NCBI GenBank assembly: GCA_030613225.1
Contig: JAUWMJ010000249.1
Span: forward strand, 1-5,422
DNA length: 5,422 nucleotides
Direction of reading: 5' to 3'
DNA from: Desulfobacterales bacterium
Lineage (GTDB): Bacteria > Desulfobacterota > Desulfobacteria > Desulfobacterales > JAUWMJ01
The position numbers and the translations under genes were made by a program. The notes under the pieces were generated by a model that worked only from the letters and a program-made list of their open reading frames with translations, searched no databases and was not told where the DNA came from. Position 1 is the first letter of the stretch. Every line of letters begins with the position of its first letter. Below are positions 1 to 4,782 of this stretch, piece after piece.

Positions 1-1259
1 TTATTCCCTCCTGTTTTAGTAAGGGCCTTATTAACTGAATCAATATCCAGCTTCCCGGACGGGCCGCGTTTTTGAATGTTGTTTTTAGAAGCTTTGAGTT
101 CCAGGGGAAGATTATCCGGTTTAATAATACTGCCATGACATTTTACAGTGGAGAATAAGACGGCGTTTTGAAGTTCACGAATATTTCCAGGCCAGCTATA
201 GTCCATCATGATAGAGAGCGCTTCATTCGAGAACTTCTTTTTCTTTTGACCTTCAATTTCTGCCTGATCCAGGAAAAAATCTACCAGAATGGGAATATCG
301 GTTTTCCTTTCACGAAGTGGAGGAATATGTATAGGAATCACATTAAGCCGGTAAAAAAGATCTTCACGAAACCTGTTTTTCCGTACTTCTTTTTTAAGAT
401 CCTTGTTAGTTGCGCTGATTACACGGACATTGACTGATATTGCTTTTTCTCCGCCCACCTTTTCAATGATGCCGTCCTGCAAAAACCGAAGAAGCTTTAC
501 CTGCAGGATCTTTGGAAGTTCTGCAATCTCATCAAGCAAAATACTGCCTCCGTTTGCAAGCTCAAATCGCCCCTTTTTATCCCGAATGGCACCTGAAAAA
601 GCCCCTTTAACATGGCCAAAAAGTTCGCTTTCAATCAGCCCTTCAGGCAGGGCTCCGCAATTGATGGGAACAAATGCCCTCCCCCCTCGGCGGCTTTCAT
701 TGTGAATAGCAAGTGCAACCAACTCCTTACCGGTTCCTGTTTCTCCGGAAATATGCACAGGGTAATCATATTCGGCCACATCTTTAATTTGACTGAACAG
801 CATGAGCATTTTACTGTCCCTGCCGATTATATTGGAAAAGCCGGTGGATTCTCCGGCTCTGATCTTCAGGTTTAGCAGATCCGTGACGTCTCTGAAGCAG
901 GAAAGCATTCCGAAATCCTGATTGTTGTCATCTTTCATCATAACGGCAGTCATTTCGACCTGTCGCGACTCGCCGCCTTTTGTTATTATATTCATTGAAT
1001 ATTCGGCTCTATCAGTCAAGGCTGGATTATCGTTGATAAAAGAACAGTTCCCTCCGCAGAAAGGTTCGCCGAACGTTTTATGGCAATCTTTTCCTAAGAC
1101 TTCTTTTCTGCTGTACCCGGTTATTTTCTCTGCTTCCCTGTTAAAATAAAAAATGCGCCGGTTCAAATCATGCGCAATTATACCATCCTTTAAATTGTCA
1201 AGAACACGTTCAAGATTCTTTTGATTCGATATTAATTTTTCAAGGGATAATTTGGGCAT
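1..1259 (-). CDS. PAS-containing sigma-54-dependent transcriptional activator (3' end cut by window)
   Basis: A bacterial enhancer-binding protein that uses ATP hydrolysis to open sigma-54 RNA polymerase promoters. The reading frame is open from an ATG at 1259 to the window edge, 419 codons with no stop. Visible in order: a PAS domain (about residues 10-125) with C59, C68 and C72; the AAA+ domain with Walker A GETGTGKE (172-179), the sigma-54 contact loop GAFSGA (219-224, Ser for the usual Thr), Walker B ILLDEIAEL (240-248), RFREDLFYRL with the arginine-finger region (296-305) and WPGNIREL (356-363). The last residues (ALTKTGGN) match the beginning of a Fis-type helix-turn-helix, so only about 30 residues should be missing. 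There is no response-regulator receiver domain, so sensing is probably by the PAS domain. An in-frame stop at 1278-1280 bounds the start; a TTG at 1274 is the only other in-frame choice, and neither start has a clear Shine-Dalgarno. The ligand and target promoters are unknown. Confidence 0.93.
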   Translation of the reverse strand, partial: MPKLSLEKLISNQKNLERVLDNLKDGIIAHDLNRRIFYFNREAEKITGYSRKEVLGKDCHKTFGEPFCGGNCSFINDNPALTDRAEYSMNIITKGGESRQVEMTAVMMKDDNNQDFGMLSCFRDVTDLLNLKIRAGESTGFSNIIGRDSKMLMLFSQIKDVAEYDYPVHISGETGTGKELVALAIHNESRRGGRAFVPINCGALPEGLIESELFGHVKGAFSGAIRDKKGRFELANGGSILLDEIAELPKILQVKLLRFLQDGIIEKVGGEKAISVNVRVISATNKDLKKEVRKNRFREDLFYRLNVIPIHIPPLRERKTDIPILVDFFLDQAEIEGQKKKKFSNEALSIMMDYSWPGNIRELQNAVLFSTVKCHGSIIKPDNLPLELKASKNNIQKRGPSGKLDIDSVNKALTKTGGN

Positions 1260-1308
1260 AATGAATACAGACAAATCTCATTGGAATAATAAAAAGTAAA
1301 TAACATAG

Positions 1309-1473
1309 TTAACTGGCTTTATCAACAATGTAATCAATATCCATATCATCTCTTATTCCACGGCGTGTGAGTGCAAAATCGTATTTAACCGGATCATCAG
1401 AAACCAGTTTTTTAAAACCGGATGTTATCTCAAGTGCCACATACATGTTTGCCTGTTTTCCTTTGCCGTCCTC
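1309..1473 (-). pseudogene. C-terminal relic of a DUF2400/TIGR02757-family protein
   Basis: The minus strand from about 1464 to the TAA at 1309-1311 reads as coherent protein, including NMYVALEITSGFKKL, then DDPVKYDFALTRRGI, then a short acidic tail ending DKAS. I recognise the DPVKYDFAL-x-x-x-G-I block as the typical C-terminal signature of the TIGR02757 (DUF2400) family, conserved proteins of roughly 250 residues with no settled function. Only about 45-50 codons remain. An in-frame TGA at 1474-1476 closes the frame upstream, and none of the three minus frames between 1477 and 1735 resembles the missing part. An ATG at 1446 could in principle start a 45-residue peptide, but it has no good ribosome site. 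I read this as a gene that lost its 5' four fifths by deletion or replacement. The family call is from memory of the motif, not from a search. Confidence 0.62.
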
Positions 1474-1494
1474 TCAACGGGAAAGGAAAAAACA
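1454..1494. repeat. Imperfect inverted repeat (hairpin) at the relic's broken end
   Basis: The left arm TGTTTTCCTTTGCCGT (1454-1469) pairs with the right arm 1477-1494, with one G/G mismatch (1465/1481), a two-base bulge (1491-1492) and a loop at 1470-1476. It overlaps the point where the TIGR02757-like reading frame stops making sense, so it may mark the deletion or insertion junction. There is no U-tract after it on either strand that would make it a standard intrinsic terminator. Confidence 0.5.
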
Positions 1495-1500
1495 ATCATC

Positions 1501-1528
1501 TCTGCGTTTTCTGTGCCTATGCGGTGAA
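1501..1528. repeat. Degenerate TCTGCG-type tandem phrase
   Basis: Three related units stand in a row: TCTGCGTTT at 1501-1509, TCTGTGCC at 1510-1517 and TATGCGGTG at 1518-1526, offset by 9 and 8 nt. Phrases built from TCTGCG units ending in GCGGTGAA recur between genes in many environmental bacterial genomes, as far as I recall. This copy looks decayed. Its function is unknown. Confidence 0.5.
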
Positions 1529-1734
1529 CTATTATCAAAAGCAAAGCAACATTTAAAACAAATGAAACCCGGTAAAAACAAGACAAACTCACATGACCTT
1601 TTATGGCCTCAACTTACACCCGGAACCCTGGTAAAAAGATTCCCTTTATACCCCCCTCCTCTTCAAGCGGGATCTGCTACGGTTGAGGGGAAATGGGACT
1701 TTTTGCGAACCATGAAATTTATGTCTTTATAAAT

Positions 1735-1769
1735 AACCAGTATGTTAGTATATTGCTAACATACTGGTT
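1735..1769. repeat. Perfect 14-bp inverted repeat, 7-nt spacer
   Basis: The left arm AACCAGTATGTTAG (1735-1748) is exactly complementary to the right arm CTAACATACTGGTT (1756-1769) around the spacer TATATTG. It lies 53 nt downstream of the permease stop codon. Neither strand has a run of T after the stem (minus continues ATTTATAAAG, plus continues GTAATTAAGG), so it is not a typical intrinsic terminator. It could still end or stabilise the permease mRNA, or be a dimeric repressor operator. No gene with an obvious promoter stands next to it, which weakens the operator reading. Confidence 0.75.
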
Positions 1770-1822
1770 GTAATTAAGGTGATGTTGACTCTGAGAAATA
1801 CAGCTTTAATTAAAAAATTTGA

Positions 1823-3064
1823 TTATAATAAAGAATTCATTCTTTGGCCTTGATCATCCCCCCATATAGCAAAGACGGCTGTGCCGACAACACCGAATGA
1901 AAATGCTGCGAGAAAGTTGACGGTTGGTCCGAGCATCCACAGGAAGGCGCCTCCGAATGCTGCAATTGATACCACTAAATCACGTATAAGATAATACAGG
2001 CCGAACATGCCTGCTTTGCGATTTTCAGGTGCAAGGTCCATGAGCAGTGCTTTCCGGGTTGGTTCGCCAAATTCCTTTAAGCCGCGTAGGATAAATGCAA
2101 GTACCAAGAGAGGAAAAGACTGGCAGAACATAAGTACCAGGGGAAAGAATGTAAAAAATATAAATGTAGTGACAACAAAGGGCTTTTTTGTACTTTTGTC
2201 GACAAAATATGCCACAGGAACATAAACAAGCATGGCCACAACCATTTCAATGCCTGTTAAAAAGCCAAACTGGATTGCGGAAACGGGCTTTGCAATTGTT
2301 TTCATGCTCCATATAACAACAAAAGCATACGGAATCTGTTCGCAAAACCTCACAAGAATATCTGCAACAAGGAGTCGTTTAAGGGATGGACTCATGTAGC
2401 GCATAAGTTTCAGCGGATTCTTTTCCGGTGAAACAGACCCCTTTTTCGATGCTTGCGAAGGATCGTCTTTTATTAGAATTTGCTGTACTATTGTTGCAAC
2501 AACGGATAACAGCAATGCAACAACAAATGCGGCCCGAACGCCATCACGCTCTCCCCATAAACCGATACAAAGTCCGCCAAGAATCGGTCCAAGGGCCATG
2601 GGAATTCTTCTCACAAGGGAAAGCATGGAGACCCCCATGGTTCTCTTATTCAATGGAAGTACTTTTGAGATAAGACTCATGGTTGCCGGCAATGATATGG
2701 CAGACCATGACAGGAAAAACACGGCGCCTACCAAAACAGCCTGCCATGAAGGAACAAAAATGACAATAAGATATCCCAGCATGGCAAAGATGTTAAAAAA
2801 AAGAAGGGCTCGTTTGGTACCGATTCTATCGGAAAGATAACCGCCCGGATAGGCGTAAAGAGCTGATAAAAGATTATCAAGACCGTTTAAAAGGCCGATG
2901 GACAAAACGCTGCCGCCGATTGCGATCAGGTAAATCGGTAGAAATCGCTCGGCCATCCTCTCGCCCATACCCACAAGGATGACCATAAACAGCATTCCGA
3001 TTGTGCTTCTCCGCAGGCCGAAGAACTCGAAAATATGTGACAGGCGAAGCGTTGAAATTGGCAA
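1823..3064 (-). CDS. MFS-family permease, TTG start
   Basis: A major facilitator superfamily membrane transporter of 413 residues, the usual size for 12 helices. The first helix begins near residue 21. The signature loop 2-3 motif GYLSDRIGTKR is at 75-85, its second-half counterpart YFVDKSTKKP at about 286-295, GPILGG at 159-164, and a hydrophilic central loop at about 200-227. Charged residues lie within or next to membrane segments: E35, R36, E39 and R40 in helix 1, and R239 and E242 in helix 7. I choose the TTG at 3064 as start: it follows the upstream stop by 2 nt and has AGAGG 5 nt before it. The longer frame to 3181 would add 39 polar residues that overlap the upstream gene and have no membrane character. 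The first in-frame ATG (2995) would cut into helix 1 and has a poorly spaced GGAG. The substrate is unknown; its position in an hcp operon suggests export or import linked to nitrogen-oxide stress, which is an inference only. Confidence 0.88.
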   Translation of the reverse strand: MPISTLRLSHIFEFFGLRRSTIGMLFMVILVGMGERMAERFLPIYLIAIGGSVLSIGLLNGLDNLLSALYAYPGGYLSDRIGTKRALLFFNIFAMLGYLIVIFVPSWQAVLVGAVFFLSWSAISLPATMSLISKVLPLNKRTMGVSMLSLVRRIPMALGPILGGLCIGLWGERDGVRAAFVVALLLSVVATIVQQILIKDDPSQASKKGSVSPEKNPLKLMRYMSPSLKRLLVADILVRFCEQIPYAFVVIWSMKTIAKPVSAIQFGFLTGIEMVVAMLVYVPVAYFVDKSTKKPFVVTTFIFFTFFPLVLMFCQSFPLLVLAFILRGLKEFGEPTRKALLMDLAPENRKAGMFGLYYLIRDLVVSIAAFGGAFLWMLGPTVNFLAAFSFGVVGTAVFAIWGDDQGQRMNSLL

Positions 3065-3074
3065 TTTTACCTCT
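3065..3074 (-). promoter_or_regulatory. Shine-Dalgarno that fixes the permease TTG start
   Basis: Read on the minus strand, AGAGG (3074-3070) is followed by the 5-nt spacer TAAAA and then TTG. The AGG is the last sense codon of the upstream Fe-S gene and the TAA within the spacer is its stop, so ribosomes ending the first gene are placed to begin the second. This supports translational coupling and the 3064 start. Confidence 0.7.
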
Positions 3075-3810
3075 GTTCCAATATTTTTCCCCTCGTACTG
3101 ATAACTAACTCTTCTATGGGTATGTCCTTCCCTGCTGCCTCCATACCTTTTTTGACAATCATGGGAAGCCCGGAGCAGCATGGAACTTCCATGACAACTG
3201 CCATGACACTTTTTATGTCCGCAGTGTTAAAGATATCAGCAAACTTGTCAATATATTCCTGAACATCGTCAAATTTCGGGCATCCTATCATGACGACCCT
3301 TCCTTTGAGCAAATCCCTGTGGAGTGTTGGAATAGCCACACCGCAGCAATCTGCAAGCACAAGGAGGTCAGCACCTTTTAAAAAGGGCGCTGTTGCAGGT
3401 ACCAGCTTAATTTGTATCGGCCAGTGGGAAAGGGCGGACTCACTATCTTCGTAGGAGGCCGGTATATTTGCTTCCTTACACGAAGAAGCCGGTGCAAACG
3501 TCTGAATATTAGTCGACGGGCACCCGCAGGCCAACATGGTTGGCTGCTTTTGATTTGCTGCTTCTTTTTCAGCCAGGTATTTTTCCACTGCCTCTTCATC
3601 GAACTCGTCGGCTTCACGTTCAACTATCTTAAGGGCACCGGTGGGACATTCGCCGATGCAGGCGCCAAGGCCATCACACAGGTTGTCTGAAACCATCTTT
3701 GCTTTGCCGTCTACAATCTGCAATGATCCTTCTGCACACCCGGGCACACACTGACCGCAGCCGTCGCATAATTCTTCATCAATTTCTATTATTTTACGTA
3801 GTGTCTTCAT
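3067..3810 (-). CDS. Two-cluster 4Fe-4S ferredoxin-like protein with CC motifs, hcp-associated
   Basis: A 247-residue soluble iron-sulfur protein, probably an electron carrier or redox partner. The N-terminal ferredoxin domain has a full first motif C15-x2-C18-x2-C21-x3-C25. The second motif, CDGLGACIGECP, gives C45, C51, C55 with Leu48 where the second Cys is expected. A charged linker (about 64-90) leads to a C-terminal domain with C95-G-C97, C111, C155-C156, C177 and C211-C212-S-G, preceded by the block HWPIQIKLVP (129-138). In total there are 15 cysteines, so a further metal or Fe-S site in the C-terminal domain is likely. AAGGA lies 7 nt before the ATG. Proteins of this build stand beside hcp in sulfate reducers; I recall the Desulfovibrio hcp-frdX pair and this may be the counterpart, but I cannot confirm orthology. 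Electron donation to Hcp is an inference. Confidence 0.88.
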   Translation of the reverse strand: MKTLRKIIEIDEELCDGCGQCVPGCAEGSLQIVDGKAKMVSDNLCDGLGACIGECPTGALKIVEREADEFDEEAVEKYLAEKEAANQKQPTMLACGCPSTNIQTFAPASSCKEANIPASYEDSESALSHWPIQIKLVPATAPFLKGADLLVLADCCGVAIPTLHRDLLKGRVVMIGCPKFDDVQEYIDKFADIFNTADIKSVMAVVMEVPCCSGLPMIVKKGMEAAGKDIPIEELVISTRGKILEQR

Positions 3811-3835
3811 CTGTCCATCCTTTTTTTAGCTTAAT

Positions 3836-3867
3836 CACGAAAACACGAAAGAGGGAAAGCACGAAAT
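3836..3867. repeat. CACGAAA tandem repeat, 8-nt period
   Basis: Four adjoining 8-nt units: CACGAAAA (3836-3843), CACGAAAG (3844-3851), AGGGAAAG (3852-3859, degenerate) and CACGAAAT (3860-3867). The phase is exact across all four. It fills the centre of the gap between the HD gene and the Fe-S gene and would be transcribed in the operon mRNA. The 8-nt period cannot be a codon-based repeat, so this is not decayed coding sequence of simple origin. Confidence 0.75.
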
Positions 3868-3896
3868 TAAGAGTTTTAATTGTGATTTATCCGAAT

Positions 3897-3912
3897 CAGG
3901 TTTTAATACCTG
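3897..3912. repeat. Small hairpin after the HD gene
   Basis: CAGGT (3897-3901) pairs with ACCTG (3908-3912) around TTTAAT, 12 nt after the HD gene stop on the minus strand. It is a short 5-bp stem without a following U-tract, so it is at most a minor mRNA 3'-end or processing structure and not a convincing terminator. Confidence 0.3.
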
Positions 3913-3924
3913 TATTCATCTTTG

Positions 3925-4668
3925 TTAATTCGTTTCCTGCTTTAAAAGTACTTTCTTTGCTTCTATTCCTCCGCTTTCCGTTAAGAAAGATTTTTTGATA
4001 ATTTTCTCAAGCTGGTCGGCATCAACAGGCTTATCTTTATGATTGTCTTCTATGTTTGCAATAAGATCAGCATCATACACGGCCTTAAAGTTTGCAGTTT
4101 CTTCCGGCTTGGGGTGATGGTGATGACTGACGATATCGCATACCTCATCTATAAGTTCTTCTTTAGCACCGAGCTTTTCCATAATCGATCTGGCAATGGG
4201 TGGGCCTTCCTGTTCCTGGTATTTTGGTGCAGTGCTGTTGTATTTTTTTTCTGCTTCATGAATGCCGATATCATGAAGGTAACCGGCAGATAAAATAACT
4301 GCCATATTCCCCTGGCCTTCGGCTTTACCGATTTTTTCCGCATATCTTGCCACACGGATAGCGTGGCTGATTCTTTTAAAATCGGTTTTAAAATACCGCT
4401 TCATTTCAATGGCCACCCGATCTTTTAAAAGGTCTTCCTTCTGTGCTAGCAGTTCAGGCGGAAGATTTCCTATGCACTGCTCGGCAAACTGGCAATATGA
4501 AGCACAGCCAAAATCCATTTTAGGATTTATGAACCTGTGGTCGCAATTTGGGCATTTGCGGGTTGTGTCATCCTTGAAAAATTCCACTTTATGCCCGCAT
4601 TCCGGACATTTTGCATCAAAGATGGCTCCCGGTTTCCAGTACAGGGTATCTTGACCTGGGCATTTCAT
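3925..4668 (-). CDS. HD-domain metal-dependent phosphohydrolase with N-terminal zinc ribbon
   Basis: A 247-residue cytoplasmic protein. The N-terminus is a zinc ribbon, C21-P-E-C24 and C39-P-N-C42, also with C3, followed by a second cysteine group C55-x3-C59-x5-C65. The HD domain follows (about 95-210) with the metal-binding pattern H102, H132-D133 (LHDIG), the histidine run H182-H185 and D201 (DADLIAN). HD domains of this layout hydrolyse phosphate esters of nucleotides or second messengers; no substrate can be assigned here. The start at ATG 4668 has GGAG 7 nt before it. The longer frame from a GTG at 4722 would be read out of a repeat sequence and lacks a ribosome site. The last residues and stop also run into repeat-like sequence. 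Its place between hcp and the Fe-S gene suggests a role in the same stress response, perhaps as a metal or redox-responsive enzyme; that is inference. Confidence 0.87.
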   Translation of the reverse strand: MKCPGQDTLYWKPGAIFDAKCPECGHKVEFFKDDTTRKCPNCDHRFINPKMDFGCASYCQFAEQCIGNLPPELLAQKEDLLKDRVAIEMKRYFKTDFKRISHAIRVARYAEKIGKAEGQGNMAVILSAGYLHDIGIHEAEKKYNSTAPKYQEQEGPPIARSIMEKLGAKEELIDEVCDIVSHHHHPKPEETANFKAVYDADLIANIEDNHKDKPVDADQLEKIIKKSFLTESGGIEAKKVLLKQETN

Positions 4669-4679
4669 GATTTTTCTCC
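4669..4679 (-). promoter_or_regulatory. Shine-Dalgarno that fixes the HD-protein start
   Basis: Read on the minus strand, GGAG (4679-4676) is followed by the 7-nt spacer AAAAATC and the ATG at 4668. This site and the conserved-looking MKCPG start decide against the upstream GTG at 4722. Confidence 0.8.
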
Positions 4680-4696
4680 ATTTTCTTAATTTACTT

Positions 4697-4773
4697 TTTT
4701 TGACAGGATTAACGAGATTCACATGATTTCTTTATTTTTTCTATCCTGATCATCCCGTATATCCTGTCAAAAA
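4697..4773. repeat. Inverted repeat of 9-nt ACAGGATT-type units
   Basis: The outer arms TTTTTGACAGGAT (4697-4709) and ATCCTGTCAAAAA (4761-4773) are perfectly complementary over 13 bp. Inside each arm are 9-nt units: ACAGGATTA, ACGAGATTC and ACATGATTT at 4703-4729, and TATCCTGAT, CATCCCGTA and TATCCTGTC at 4742-4768. Inner units pair only in part, leaving a long A/T-rich centre. It almost fills the gap between hcp and the HD gene. Both strands end the stem in A, not T, so it is not a standard terminator; it may stabilise the hcp transcript or act in RNA processing. Similar GACAGGATT phrases are, to my recollection, widespread between genes in this group of bacteria. Confidence 0.8.
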
Positions 4774-4782
4774 GGAATACTT

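Larger units (their letters stand above)
1474..1822. other. Gene-free stretch between the permease and the relic gene
   Basis: I see no credible gene here. The plus-strand open frame 1367-1732 is antisense to the relic, has low-complexity composition and no family resemblance. The stretch holds the right half of the hairpin at 1454-1494, a degenerate TCTGCG-type repeat phrase (1501-1528), a weak G/C-rich inverted repeat with arms CCCCTC (1653-1658) and GAGGGG (1685-1690), and the perfect inverted repeat at 1735-1769. Stretch 1540-1640 shows nothing I can name. No convincing promoter was found on either strand. Confidence 0.6.

Noticed and set aside
1280..1330. Possible sigma-70 promoter before the activator gene (TTGATA, 17 nt, TATTTA on the minus strand)
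   Set aside because: The -10 match is poor, the region is A/T-rich and overlaps the relic's final codons, so such matches arise by chance.
1428..1440. TGGCACTTG on the minus strand as a sigma-54 -24 element
   Set aside because: There is no TTGC-type -12 element at the required spacing, and the sequence is part of the relic's codons.
1367..1732. Plus-strand 121-codon open frame in the gene-free stretch
   Set aside because: It is antisense to the DUF2400 relic, crosses repeat phrases and resembles no family I know.
1823..3181. Longer permease frame starting at 3181
   Set aside because: The extra 39 residues overlap the Fe-S gene by 115 nt, are polar and carry no membrane or signal character, and a well-placed ribosome site supports 3064 instead.
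3378..3623. Second minus-strand frame inside the Fe-S gene, and the plus-strand frames across the Fe-S, HD, hcp and regulator genes
   Set aside because: They are shadows of strongly supported genes in another frame and show no domain signature.
3836..3867. CRISPR-like array from the repeated CACGAAA units
   Set aside because: Units are 8 nt, directly adjoining and without spacers, so this is a simple tandem repeat.
3925..4722. Longer HD-protein frame starting at the GTG at 4722
   Set aside because: The added 18 codons are read from the inverted repeat, with no ribosome site; GGAG before the ATG at 4668 is much better.
3811..4782. Both operon gaps (3811-3924 and 4669-4782) being exactly 114 nt
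   Set aside because: The two gaps have unrelated sequence and different repeats, so the equal length is most likely coincidence.
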